A stretch of 46,019 bases of DNA from a bacterium (GCA_021813725.1 JAKAJN010000008.1:1-46019); one strand, 5' to 3'. Numbered from the stretch's first letter, positions 8,801-17,234 are shown. Notes: a model not told the origin generated them from the letters alone. Translations and numbers: made by a program.

Positions 8801-9435
8801 TCACGTTCCCCATCGTGCTTTCGGCGCCGTCGGGCGCGGGCAAGACGACCATCTACCGCCGTTTGATGGCCGACCGCACGGACATCGGCTACTCGGTCTC
8901 GTGCACGACGCGCACGCCGCGCCCCGGCGAGGTGGACGGCGTGGACTACCACTTCCTTTCGCCGGCGGAGTTCGAGCGACGGCGCGCGGCGGGCGAGTTC
9001 GCCGAGAGCGCCACCGTGCACGACCACTCCTATGGGACGCTGCGCAGTGAAGTGCAGCACGTCTTGTCGGGGGGTAAGCACGTGATCATGGACATCGACG
9101 TGCAGGGGGCGGCGCAGTTTGCCCGCGCCTTCCCGCAGTCGGTGCTCATCTTCATCATTCCTCCCTCCATCGACGTGCTGGTCGAGCGCCTGAATCGGCG
9201 TGGGACGGAGAGTCGCGACGTGCTCCTGACGCGGCTCCGCAATGCGCAGGGCGAGTTGCACGAAATCGGCCGGTACCACTATGTGGTGGAGAACGATGAC
9301 CTCGACCGCGCCGTCGCGCGCGTCTCAGCCATCGTGGACGCCGAAATGACGCGGCGCGAGCGCGCGCCGATGCTGGACGAGCAGGTGGCGGGGCTCATCG
9401 CCCGCCTCGAGCACGAGATTGCGAATTACGTCTAA
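8797..9435 (+). CDS. gmk: Guanylate kinase
   Basis: Phosphorylates GMP to GDP with ATP, the step after GuaA in guanine nucleotide synthesis. It has 212 residues, a normal length. The P-loop SAPSGAGKTT is at about 9-18, followed by SCTTRTPRPGEVDGVDYHF, which binds GMP, and by MDIDVQGA. The lid region RLNRRGTESRDVLLTRL carries the expected arginines. The start is fixed by the four-base overlap with yicC. rpoZ follows after 14 bases. Confidence 0.96.
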   Translation: MITFPIVLSAPSGAGKTTIYRRLMADRTDIGYSVSCTTRTPRPGEVDGVDYHFLSPAEFERRRAAGEFAESATVHDHSYGTLRSEVQHVLSGGKHVIMDIDVQGAAQFARAFPQSVLIFIIPPSIDVLVERLNRRGTESRDVLLTRLRNAQGELHEIGRYHYVVENDDLDRAVARVSAIVDAEMTRRERAPMLDEQVAGLIARLEHEIANYV

Positions 9436-9449
9436 CCTGGAAGGCGAAC

Positions 9450-9662
9450 ATGCGAGTCTTCACCCCCCTGGAAGTCACGGCCCACGCGACCAACAAGTAC
9501 CTCTCGGTGCTGGTGGCCGCCAAGTACGCGCGCGTGCTCAACGAGTTCCCGCGCACCGGCTCGAAGGCCGGTGAGAAGAAGCTGACCACGCGCGCACTCG
9601 AGGAGCTCACGGACGGGCGCATCGAGTACCGCGTGGTGCCGCGCCGTCGCGCCGCCGAGTAG
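9450..9662 (+). CDS. rpoZ: RNA polymerase omega subunit
   Basis: A 70-residue protein that fits the omega family by size, by the central ATNKYLSVLVAAKYAR helix and by the gmk-rpoZ-coaBC context, the usual location of this gene. Omega binds the beta-prime subunit and helps assemble RNA polymerase. The usual PLVEVED-type N terminus is replaced by VFTPLEVTAHA, and the C-terminal part is short and basic, so sequence alone would be weak evidence; synteny decides. A good GGAAGG at 9439-9444 sets the ATG at 9450. Confidence 0.85.
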   Translation: MRVFTPLEVTAHATNKYLSVLVAAKYARVLNEFPRTGSKAGEKKLTTRALEELTDGRIEYRVVPRRRAAE

Positions 9663-9684
9663 CGGCGTCGCGCGCGAGCGATCG

Positions 9685-10893
9685 ATGCGCCCCTTTGACG
9701 GGCGGCGCGTCCTCCTGGGGGTCACCGGGGGCATCGCGGCCTACAAGTCGGCGGCATTGGCGCGGGACCTCACCGTCGCCGGCGCCGCGGTGGACGTCGT
9801 GCTCACGCGCTCGGCGCGCGAGTTCGTCGGCACCATCACGTTTGAGGCGCTGACGGGCCGTCCGGTGCACGATCAACTGGTCGCCGCGGGCCACGCGCTC
9901 GACCACATCCGCCTCCCGCGTGAGGCCGATGTCCTCGTGGTGGCGCCGGCGACGGCCGATTTCATTGCGCGCGCCGCAGCGGGGCGGGCTGACGACCTGC
10001 TGGCGGCGTCGCTGCTGGCCGCCGGTGACACCCCCGTGCTCATCGTACCGGCGATGAACGACCGGATGTGGGCGCACGCCCAGACGCGGCAGAACGTCGC
10101 GCGCCTGCGCGAGATTGGCTATCACGTCATGGAACCCGAGACGGGCATGCTGGCGAGCCGCGAGGAGGGGAGCGGGCCGGGGCGGATGCCCGAGCCGTCG
10201 ACCATTCGCGCGCACCTGGCCCGTCTGCTCGAGCCGGCGTCGGTGCTTGGCGGAACGCACATTGTCGTATCGGCCGGACCGACGCGCGAGGCGCTCGACC
10301 CGGTGCGGTTCTTGAGCAACCATTCGTCCGGCAAGATGGGCGTTGCGCTGGCCGAAGCGGCATGGCGCCGCGGTGCGACGGTGACGCTCGTCGCCGGTCC
10401 GCTCGCCGTGGAGCCGCCCACGGGCCCGCAGCTTGTTTCGGTGGAGACCACCGCCGAGATGGCCGACGCGGTGCGGGCCGCGCTCGCGACGGCGGATGCG
10501 CTGGTCATGGCGGCGGCGCCGGCCGATTTCCGCCCACGCGACGTCGCCGAGCAGAAGATCAAGAAGGGCGCGGCCTCGCCGACGCTCGCGCTCGAGTTCA
10601 CCACGGACATTCTCCGGTCCACGCGCGATGCGCGGCGCCCCGGGTGCGTCGTCATCGGCTTCGCGCTCGAGACGCAGGGACTCGAGGCGGGTGCGCGTGC
10701 CAAGCTCGCCGCCAAGGAGTGCGACCTGATTGTCGCCAACGGCGTCGAAGCGGGCGCCGGCTTCGGCACGGACACCAATCGGGTGACGCTGTTCGGTCGC
10801 GACGGGGCGAGAGAGGAACTTCCGCTGCAGGACAAGCGGGACGTTGCCGACGCCATCCTCGATCGGCTCGCGAGACTCCTCGATGGACGCTAG
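9685..10893 (+). CDS. coaBC: Bifunctional phosphopantothenoylcysteine decarboxylase / phosphopantothenate-cysteine ligase
   Basis: Carries out two steps of coenzyme A synthesis: joining cysteine to 4'-phosphopantothenate and decarboxylating the product with FMN. The N-terminal CoaC half (about 1-185) has GVTGGIAAYK, the catalytic His74 in HIRL and PAMNDRMW. The C-terminal CoaB half has SAGPTREALDPVRFLSNHSSGKMG, AAPADFRP and the KIKK segment. The length, 402, is normal. The oddity is the decarboxylase active-site loop LASREEGSGPGRM: Ser158 sits where E. coli has catalytic Cys158, and the loop is two residues longer. Its stop overlaps the next gene by 11 bases. Confidence 0.95.
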   Translation: MRPFDGRRVLLGVTGGIAAYKSAALARDLTVAGAAVDVVLTRSAREFVGTITFEALTGRPVHDQLVAAGHALDHIRLPREADVLVVAPATADFIARAAAGRADDLLAASLLAAGDTPVLIVPAMNDRMWAHAQTRQNVARLREIGYHVMEPETGMLASREEGSGPGRMPEPSTIRAHLARLLEPASVLGGTHIVVSAGPTREALDPVRFLSNHSSGKMGVALAEAAWRRGATVTLVAGPLAVEPPTGPQLVSVETTAEMADAVRAALATADALVMAAAPADFRPRDVAEQKIKKGAASPTLALEFTTDILRSTRDARRPGCVVIGFALETQGLEAGARAKLAAKECDLIVANGVEAGAGFGTDTNRVTLFGRDGAREELPLQDKRDVADAILDRLARLLDGR

Positions 10894-11839
10894 GGAGCGC
10901 CTGCGGCTCTATCTCGAGCAGCGGCGGGAGATGGGCGAATCCGAGTTCGTGCTCGACTCGCTCCCGGTGGACGAGGTGCTGCGACTCCTCGGCGACAAGC
11001 AACCCGCTGCACCGCGAAGCGCCGCGAATTGGCGCGAGACGCTGGCGTCGATTGGTGCGGAAGCGCCGCCGCCACGCGCTGCCGCGCCACGCTCGCCGGT
11101 GAAGGAACCGAACACCAGCGCGTCGGGCGAGCCGTCACCGCGGGCGCCCGTCACGCCGCCCGCCGCGCCGCCCGCCGCGCCGCCCGTCACACCGCCCGCC
11201 ACGCCGCCAGCGGCGCCCGGTGCCGGGCTCGTCGTGGGCAGTCCGATGGGCGAACTGCTCCCGGGACCGCTCGCCGGCCTGGCATCGCTCGATGAGGTGG
11301 CGCGTCACGTGGCGGCGTGCCGCGGGTGTGAACTCTACAAGACGGCGCGGAATCACGTGCCAGGCGAAGGCCATCCGCACGCCGGCTTCGTCTGTGTCGG
11401 CGAGGCGCCGGGTCAGACCGAAGACGAACTCGGGCGGCCGTTCGTGGGCCGTGCGGGCGAACTGCTCACCAAGATCCTCGAGGCCATCCAGTTCAAGCGC
11501 GAGGACGTCTTCATCTGCAACGTGCTGAAGCATCGTCCGCCGGGCAACCGCAACCCGGCCCCCGACGAAATCAAGGCGTGCAGCCCGTATCTCCTGCGCC
11601 AGCTCGAACTGCTCCAGCCGCGGGTGATCCTGGCGCTGGGCACATTTGCGTCGCAAACACTACTGCAGACCACGCAGCCGATCGGTAAGTTACGAGGCCT
11701 CGTACATCGGTATCACGGGGTCCCCCTGATCGTCACCTACCATCCAGCCGCGCTCCTGCGGAATCCCGCTTGGAAGCGCCCGACGTGGGAAGATGTCCAG
11801 CTCGCCCGCCGAATTTTCGATTCCGCAGCCCAAGGCTGA
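10883..11839 (+). CDS. Family 4 (Fe-S) uracil-DNA glycosylase
   Basis: Removes uracil from DNA in base-excision repair. The catalytic part occupies about residues 135-318: CRGCELYKTARNHVPGEG with Cys146 and Cys149, GEAPGQTEDELGRPFVG for water activation and uracil binding, KHRPPGNRNP, Cys233 in KACSPYL, and YHPAALLRNP. The first 130 residues are an extension: a charged helix, then a Pro/Ala/Thr linker of PPxx units. One expected cluster ligand is changed: where I recall KCRPP, this protein has KHRPP (His217), with another cysteine at 212. The ATG at 10883 gives 318 residues and an 11-base overlap with coaBC. An earlier start at 10844 is possible but lies deeper in coaBC. Confidence 0.88.
   Translation: MDARERLRLYLEQRREMGESEFVLDSLPVDEVLRLLGDKQPAAPRSAANWRETLASIGAEAPPPRAAAPRSPVKEPNTSASGEPSPRAPVTPPAAPPAAPPVTPPATPPAAPGAGLVVGSPMGELLPGPLAGLASLDEVARHVAACRGCELYKTARNHVPGEGHPHAGFVCVGEAPGQTEDELGRPFVGRAGELLTKILEAIQFKREDVFICNVLKHRPPGNRNPAPDEIKACSPYLLRQLELLQPRVILALGTFASQTLLQTTQPIGKLRGLVHRYHGVPLIVTYHPAALLRNPAWKRPTWEDVQLARRIFDSAAQG
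11146..11215. repeat. Degenerate 12-base repeats encoding PPxx units
   Basis: About five to six 12-base units of the form CCGCCCGCC plus three variable bases encode PPAA, PPAA, PPVT, PPAT, PPAA in the linker of the uracil-DNA glycosylase. Such arrays expand and shrink readily, so linker length may vary between strains. Confidence 0.75.
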
Positions 11840-13214
11840 TCCCTTCCGCGACCGGCGGCCACCGTACTCTGAGGAGGCGGAGCAGGCCGTGCTCTCGGCC
11901 ATGCTCCTCGACGCCGAGGCCGTCTCGCGCGCGTCGGAACTCGTGGACGAGACGATGTTCTACCGTGAGCCGCACCGCCGGATCTTCAAGGCGATGGTCG
12001 CGCTGCACCGGGACAACTCGGTGGTCGATCCGCTCACGCTCTCCAACGAACTGGAGCGGATGGGCGCGCTCGAGGCGGTCGGCGGCAAGGACTACCTCGC
12101 GACGCTCATTGACATCGTGCCGACGACGGCGAACGTCGAGCACCACTGCAAGATCGTGCGCGAGAAGGCGCTGCGTCGCCGGCTCATCGAGGTGGCGACG
12201 GGCATCGTCACCGAGGCGTACGAGGGGCAGCGGCTCGCCCACGACCTGGTGGACATGGCCGAGCACCAGATCATGGAGGTGGGCAAGGAGCGCGGTGCGG
12301 AGGGGTTCGTGCGCATCAAGAACCTCCTCTGGACGGCGATGGAGCGCATTGACGCACTGCGCGCGAGCGGCGGCGACATCACCGGCGTTCCCAGCGGGTT
12401 CGCCGATCTCGACAAGATGACGCTGGGCTTCCAGCGGTCCGACCTGGTGGTCGTTGCGGCGCGCCCGTCGATGGGCAAGACCGCACTCGTGCTGAACATC
12501 GCGCAAAACGCGGCCATTGACCGCAATGTTCCGGTTGCGGTCTTCTCCCTCGAAATGAGTAGAGAGCAGCTGTTGCTCCGCATGCTCGCTTCGGAGGGTC
12601 GGGTGGACGCACAGCGCATTCGCAGCGGCAGGTTGACCCAGGACGACGACGCACAGCTCGCGCGCGCCGCCGGGTTCCTCGGCAACGCCCCCATCTGGGT
12701 GGATGACTCGCCCGGGCTCAGCATCTACGACATCCGCTCGCGCGCCCGCCGCCTCAAGGCGACGGCGGACATTCAGATGGTGGTGGTGGACTACCTGCAG
12801 CTCATCCAGCCGCCGCCGGGGTCGGAGAACCGCACGCAGGAGATTTCGCAGATCTCCCGCGCGCTCAAGATGCTTGCCAAGGAACTCGACGTGCCGGTGC
12901 TCGCGCTCTCGCAGCTGTCGCGCAGCGTCGAACAGCGTACCGACAAACGCCCGCTGCTCTCCGACCTCCGCGAGTCGGGCTCCATCGAACAGGACGCCGA
13001 CGTCGTGATGTTCATCTACCGCCCCGAGTACTACGAGGGCGCGTACGACGAGCAGGGCGCGCCGAAGATGACCAAGGAAGGCAACCTGCCGCTCGACGGC
13101 CTCGCCGAGGTGATCATCTCGAAGCACCGCAACGGGCCCACCGGCATGGCGCGCCTGAACTTCCGCAAGAACTTCACGCGGTTCGAGAGCTACACCTCGC
13201 GCACGGCCGGCTGA
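11793..13214 (+). CDS. dnaB: Replicative DNA helicase DnaB
   Basis: The ring helicase that unwinds DNA at the replication fork, 473 residues. The N-terminal domain (about 20-125) begins PYSEEAEQAVLSAML. The RecA-like C-terminal domain has Walker A ARPSMGKTAL near 223-232, the Walker B-like VVVDYLQLI, and QLSRSVEQR and DLRESGSIEQDADVV typical of DnaB. It ends SYTSRTAG. The ATG at 11793 lies 47 bases inside the glycosylase gene. No other in-frame start precedes the conserved N-terminal motif, so the long overlap looks real. No intein is present. The stop overlaps radA (TGATG). Confidence 0.96.
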   Translation: MSSSPAEFSIPQPKADPFRDRRPPYSEEAEQAVLSAMLLDAEAVSRASELVDETMFYREPHRRIFKAMVALHRDNSVVDPLTLSNELERMGALEAVGGKDYLATLIDIVPTTANVEHHCKIVREKALRRRLIEVATGIVTEAYEGQRLAHDLVDMAEHQIMEVGKERGAEGFVRIKNLLWTAMERIDALRASGGDITGVPSGFADLDKMTLGFQRSDLVVVAARPSMGKTALVLNIAQNAAIDRNVPVAVFSLEMSREQLLLRMLASEGRVDAQRIRSGRLTQDDDAQLARAAGFLGNAPIWVDDSPGLSIYDIRSRARRLKATADIQMVVVDYLQLIQPPPGSENRTQEISQISRALKMLAKELDVPVLALSQLSRSVEQRTDKRPLLSDLRESGSIEQDADVVMFIYRPEYYEGAYDEQGAPKMTKEGNLPLDGLAEVIISKHRNGPTGMARLNFRKNFTRFESYTSRTAG

Positions 13215-14608
13215 TGGCCGCCAAGGCCAGGACCGCGTACCGCTGCACCGAGTGCGGCGCGGATCACGCCAAGTGGCAGGGGAAGTGTGACGCCTGCGGC
13301 GCGTGGAACACGCTCGCCGAGGAGATCGTCGCGGCGGCCCCCGCGCGGAAGAGCGAGCGTCGGGCCAGCGGCGCCGCGGGTTTCGCGCATGGCGGTGCCG
13401 TGGTGCAGACGCCGCGCCTGCGGGACGTGGCCGGCAACGAGAGCCAGCGACTGCGCACTGGGCTCGCGGAGTTCGACTTCGTGCTCGGCGGCGGCGTCGT
13501 GCCGGGTTCGATGGTGCTGGTCGGCGGCGAACCGGGGATCGGCAAGTCCACCATCCTGCTCCAGGTTGCCGCGCGGCTCGAGGGAGCAGGGCATCGCGCC
13601 CTGTACGTGAGCGGCGAGGAGTCGCCACTGCAGGTCAAGCTGCGCGCCGATCGCCTGGGCGAAGGCGCGCTCGACGTGGCGCTCCTCGGCGAAACCAACC
13701 TCGAGACGATTCTCGCCACGGCGCACGAGCGCCGGCCGGCGGTGCTGATGGTGGACTCCATCCAGACGGTCTTTACCAGCGATCTCGAAGGGGCGCCCGG
13801 CAATGTGGGCCAGGTGCGCGAGTGCGCTGCGCGGCTCATGCGTTTCGCCAAGGAGAGCGGCACGGCGGTCTTTGTCGTCGGGCACGTGACGAAGGGCGGT
13901 GGGATCGCGGGCCCCAAGACGCTGGAGCACATCGTGGACACCGTGCTCTACTTCGAGGGGGAGAGCACGCTCGACTATCGCGTGCTGCGCGCCACGAAGA
14001 ACCGCTTCGGGTCGGTGGACGAAATCGGCGTGTTCCGCATGACCACCGAGGGGCTTCTCCCCGTGGAGAATCCGAGTGCGCTTTTCCTCGGCGATCGGGC
14101 CGATACCGTCGCGTCGGGGAGCGCCGTCACCGCACTGATCGAGGGTTCGCGGCCGGTCCTGCTGGAAATCCAGGGGCTCGCCGCCAAGGCCGGCTATGGC
14201 ACGCCGCAGCGCGTGTGCGCCGGGTTCGATGCGCGCCGGCTCGCGCTACTGCTCGCCGTGCTCGACAAACGCGCCGGACTGTCATTCGCGCAGCTCGACG
14301 TCTTTCTCAATGTCGTGGGCGGAGTGCAGGCAGGCGAACCCGCGGCCGACCTGGCCGTGGCCGCCGCGCTCGCCTCCTCGGTCTACGATCGCGCCCTCGC
14401 GCGCGATGCGGTCTTCATCGGCGAACTCGGCCTCGGCGGCGAGATTCGTGCCGTGTCGCAGGTGGATCGCCGTCTCGCCGAGGCCGAGAAGATGGGCATG
14501 CGCACCGCATACGTGTCGGAGCGCGGCCAGCCGCGTCGCGCGCCCAAGTCGCTGCGCGTCGTCGGCGTTGCCGACCTCACCGCGCTGTTGCGGGAGCTGT
14601 TCCGGTGA
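13214..14608 (+). CDS. radA: DNA repair protein RadA
   Basis: A RecA-like ATPase that promotes branch migration during recombinational repair; 464 residues. The N-terminal zinc finger is YRCTECG...CDACG (about residues 9-29). Walker A GGEPGIGKST starts near 103. The RadA-specific KNRFGS motif follows, and the C-terminal Lon-protease-like domain ends LLRELFR. All expected elements are present. It starts inside the dnaB stop codon (TGATG), so the two are coupled; dnaB-radA adjacency fits shared replication and repair roles. Confidence 0.96.
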   Translation: MAAKARTAYRCTECGADHAKWQGKCDACGAWNTLAEEIVAAAPARKSERRASGAAGFAHGGAVVQTPRLRDVAGNESQRLRTGLAEFDFVLGGGVVPGSMVLVGGEPGIGKSTILLQVAARLEGAGHRALYVSGEESPLQVKLRADRLGEGALDVALLGETNLETILATAHERRPAVLMVDSIQTVFTSDLEGAPGNVGQVRECAARLMRFAKESGTAVFVVGHVTKGGGIAGPKTLEHIVDTVLYFEGESTLDYRVLRATKNRFGSVDEIGVFRMTTEGLLPVENPSALFLGDRADTVASGSAVTALIEGSRPVLLEIQGLAAKAGYGTPQRVCAGFDARRLALLLAVLDKRAGLSFAQLDVFLNVVGGVQAGEPAADLAVAAALASSVYDRALARDAVFIGELGLGGEIRAVSQVDRRLAEAEKMGMRTAYVSERGQPRRAPKSLRVVGVADLTALLRELFR

Positions 14609-15297
14609 GCGGCGCGGATGTCGGTGTCGTGATCGTCGCGGCCGGCGCCTCCACGCGCACCGGGGGCGGCGAGCTCAAGCAGTTCACGTGGGTGGCCGGC
14701 AAGCCGATGCTGCTGCATTCGCTGCAGCTCTTCCAGGCGCGCGCGGACGTGGCGATGGTCGTCTGCGTGGTGCCGCACGAGCATGCCGGCGATCCGCCGC
14801 CGTGGATCTTCCAGAGCGACACTGAACGGCTGCTGCTTTCGGTCGGCGGGCGCACGCGCGCCGAAAGCGTGCGCAATGGCATCGCCGACCTCCCGTCGTC
14901 GTGCCGCATCGTGCTCGTCCACGACGCCGCGCGACCGCTCGTTCCGATGTCCGTGGTGGATCGCGTCGTTGAGACGGTGCGCGGTGGCACGTCGGCGATC
15001 GCCGCACTCCCGGTGGTGGACACGCTCAAGGTCGTGGACGCCAACGGGCGCATCGAGCGCACCGTGCCGCGCGATGCCCTGTGGCGTGCGCAGACCCCGC
15101 AGGGTTTTCCGCGCGACGTTCTGCTCCGTGCGCATCGCGCCGCGCTGGATGGCGGGTACGACGCCACCGACGATGCGGCGCTGGTCGAGGTGCTCGGGGA
15201 GCCCGTGATGGTGGTGCGGGGAAGCGAACGCGCGCTCAAGGTCACTGAGGCCGCCGACTTCAGCCGGGCGGAGGCGATGCGTGGCCTCGACGACTGA
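14605..15297 (+). CDS. ispD: 2-C-methyl-D-erythritol 4-phosphate cytidylyltransferase
   Basis: Transfers CMP from CTP to methylerythritol phosphate, the third step of the non-mevalonate isoprenoid pathway. Translation from the GTG at 14605, which overlaps the radA stop as GTGA, gives 230 residues, a normal length. GVVIVAAGASTRTGGGELKQF is the CTP-binding loop. VGGRTRAESVRNGI, HDAARPLVP and RAQTPQGFP follow in the family order, then DDAALVE. The glycine-rich loop has RTGGGELKQF where the commonest form is RMG...PKQF. No ispF follows. Its end overlaps the next gene by 17 bases. Confidence 0.92.
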   Translation: MSGADVGVVIVAAGASTRTGGGELKQFTWVAGKPMLLHSLQLFQARADVAMVVCVVPHEHAGDPPPWIFQSDTERLLLSVGGRTRAESVRNGIADLPSSCRIVLVHDAARPLVPMSVVDRVVETVRGGTSAIAALPVVDTLKVVDANGRIERTVPRDALWRAQTPQGFPRDVLLRAHRAALDGGYDATDDAALVEVLGEPVMVVRGSERALKVTEAADFSRAEAMRGLDD

Positions 15298-15958
15298 CCT
15301 GCGCCCCGTGCCATTCTGGTCGCCAGCCGAGATTGACGCGGCGATTCCGCGGGCCATCGCGCACGTGCAGGACGGACGCGTCCTCGCTTATCCCACTGAG
15401 ACGGTGTACGGATTCGGCGGCGCCATCGAGACCGACGCCGTGGCGCGCCTCGTGGGGCTCAAGCAGCGTCCGCCCGGCAAGCCGTTTCTGCTGCTCGTGT
15501 CGAGCAGCGCGATGATCGGCCGTCTGGGACTGCAGATGAATCGCGCCGCCTCGATGCTCGCGGCGCGCTTCTGGCCGGGGCCACTCACGCTCGTGCTCCT
15601 TGGCGCCGAGAAGCGCGTGCCGTCGCGCCTGCGGGGTCCCGAGGGCGGTGTGGCCGTGCGCTGGACGTCGCATCCCGCGCTGCAGCGGCTCATCGCGGCG
15701 CTCGGCGATCCGCTGACGTCCACGAGTGCCAACGTGCCGCGCCAGCCGGCCGCGCTGGCCGCGAGCGAGGTGATCGCCAGCTTTCCACAGCAGATTGCGG
15801 GCGGCACCGTGATGGTGCTCGACGGCGGTCGGCTCGAGCCGTCCGCGCCGTCCACGGTGGTCGACTGCACCGGTGCGCACTTGCGCGTCATCCGCCCAGG
15901 CGCGATCGCCGCCGCCCATCTGCGCACCGTGGTGCCAGATCTTGTGGGCGATCAATGA
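15281..15958 (+). CDS. tsaC: L-threonylcarbamoyladenylate synthase (Sua5/YrdC family)
   Basis: Makes threonylcarbamoyl-AMP from threonine, bicarbonate and ATP for the t6A modification of tRNAs that read ANN codons. It has 225 residues with a GTG start 17 bases inside ispD. YPTETVYGFG, the nucleotide-binding entry motif, is near 37. KQRPPGKPF follows with the catalytic lysine/arginine region, then STSANVPRQPA and STVVDCTG. It is the single-domain form without the extra C-terminal Sua5 domain. The next gene, a YwlE-like phosphatase, is a frequent neighbour, as in the B. subtilis ywlC-ywlE region. Confidence 0.9.
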   Translation: MASTTDLRPVPFWSPAEIDAAIPRAIAHVQDGRVLAYPTETVYGFGGAIETDAVARLVGLKQRPPGKPFLLLVSSSAMIGRLGLQMNRAASMLAARFWPGPLTLVLLGAEKRVPSRLRGPEGGVAVRWTSHPALQRLIAALGDPLTSTSANVPRQPAALAASEVIASFPQQIAGGTVMVLDGGRLEPSAPSTVVDCTGAHLRVIRPGAIAAAHLRTVVPDLVGDQ

Positions 15959-16431
15959 GAGGCCCCGTGCTCTTCGTCTGCACGGGCAACACCTGCCGGA
16001 GTCCGCTGGCCGAGGCGATGGCGCGGCACCTCGCGGCGGCACGCGGCCTCGACCTGTCATTCGGCAGTGCCGGCACCAGCGCCGCGCTGGGAAGCCCCGC
16101 CTCGGATGGGTCGATGCTCGTCGGTCTCGAACGAAAGCTCGATCTCTCCACGCACCGCGCGCGTCCGCTCACGCGTGACCTCGTGTCGGAGGCCGTGCTC
16201 GTTCTGGGGATGGCCAGTCATCACGTGGCGCAGGCGCAGTCGCTCGGCGGGGAGGGGAAGTCGTTCCTGCTCGCCGACTACGCGGCGGCGGCGACGACGG
16301 GACGCTCCGTCAGCGATCCGTTCGGTGCCGGGCTCGATGCGTATCGCCAGATGGCGGATGAACTCGACGAGCTCTTGCCGCACGTTGTTCGCCGGCTCGC
16401 CAACGACACGGTGCCGCCGAGGGAGCGATGA
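15955..16431 (+). CDS. Low-molecular-weight phosphatase, probably YwlE-like protein-arginine phosphatase
   Basis: A 158-residue protein of the low-molecular-weight tyrosine phosphatase fold. The P-loop is CTGNTCRS, with nucleophile Cys9 and Arg15, and the general acid is Asp121 in VSDPFGAGLDAY. Threonine at position five of the loop (Thr13) is the residue that, in B. subtilis YwlE, favours phosphoarginine over phosphotyrosine; tyrosine phosphatases usually have Ile there. The C-terminal DPFG...DAYRQMADELDELL also resembles YwlE. The neighbour tsaC supports this. Specificity is inferred; a tyrosine phosphatase or arsenate reductase remains possible. It overlaps both neighbours by four bases (ATGA). 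Confidence 0.82.
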   Translation: MRGPVLFVCTGNTCRSPLAEAMARHLAAARGLDLSFGSAGTSAALGSPASDGSMLVGLERKLDLSTHRARPLTRDLVSEAVLVLGMASHHVAQAQSLGGEGKSFLLADYAAAATTGRSVSDPFGAGLDAYRQMADELDELLPHVVRRLANDTVPPRER

Positions 16432-17234
16432 CCGCACCCGGCCGCCTGGTGCTGATCGGGCACCCCGTGGCGCACTCGCTCTCGCCGACGTTCCAGAATG
16501 CGGCGCTGCGGCACGCCGGCATCGATCTCTCGTACGAGGCGTTCGACATCCAGCCAGCCCGGCTCGCTGAGGCGGCGGAGCGACTGCGTGCGATTGGCGC
16601 GTGCGGCAATGTGACGGTGCCGCACAAGGAGGCGTTCGCCGCGCTCTGCGCCCGACTCACGCCGATCGCCGCACGGGTGGGCGCCGTGAACACCTTCTGG
16701 ACCGATGACGGCGCGCTGATTGGCGACAACACCGATGTGGGTGGATTTGAAGAGGCCGTTGCGGAGGCGTTCGGCGAGCGACGCAAGTGGAATTCGGTCG
16801 CGATTATCGGTGCCGGGGGGGCGGCGGCGGCGGTGGCGGCTGCCACGGAGCGCTGGAGAGGGTCGCGCGTGGCGCTCTGGTCGCGCAGCGCGGCTCGCAG
16901 CGCGACGCTCGCGGATCGCTTTGCCAACCTGCGCGTCGCGGCGTCGCTCGAGGCGGCCGTCAGCGAGGCCGATCTGGTGGTGAACGCCACGCCGCTGGGG
17001 CTGCGGCGCGACGATGCCGTTCCCGTCCCCGTGCAGCTGCTCGCGACGCACGCCTGCGTCTTCGACCTCGTCTACGATCGTCTCGAGACGCCGTGGGTGC
17101 TCGCCGCGCGCGCCGCCGGCCACCCCGCAGCCGATGGGCTCGGCATGCTCATCGGCCAGGGTGCGCTGGCGTTCGAGCGCTGGTTCGGGCGCGCGCCCGA
17201 CCGGGATGTGATGTGGGCGTCAGTGCGCGCCTGA
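16428..17234 (+). CDS. aroE: Shikimate dehydrogenase
   Basis: Reduces 3-dehydroshikimate to shikimate with NADPH in aromatic amino acid synthesis; 268 residues. The substrate site HSLSPTFQNAAL starts at 17. NVTVPHKE holds the catalytic Lys67, and GDNTDVGGF the partner Asp. The Rossmann loop is IIGAGGAAAAV; a string of alanines replaces the usual GGAxRA motif. The C-terminal LGMLIGQGALAFERW is the normal closing helix. It starts in an ATGA overlap with the phosphatase gene. Confidence 0.95.
   Translation: MTAPGRLVLIGHPVAHSLSPTFQNAALRHAGIDLSYEAFDIQPARLAEAAERLRAIGACGNVTVPHKEAFAALCARLTPIAARVGAVNTFWTDDGALIGDNTDVGGFEEAVAEAFGERRKWNSVAIIGAGGAAAAVAAATERWRGSRVALWSRSAARSATLADRFANLRVAASLEAAVSEADLVVNATPLGLRRDDAVPVPVQLLATHACVFDLVYDRLETPWVLAARAAGHPAADGLGMLIGQGALAFERWFGRAPDRDVMWASVRA

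Noticed and set aside
11733-13628. A 631-codon minus-strand frame opposite dnaB and radA
   Set aside because: No motif, strongly Arg/His-rich, and it mirrors coding genes on the plus strand.
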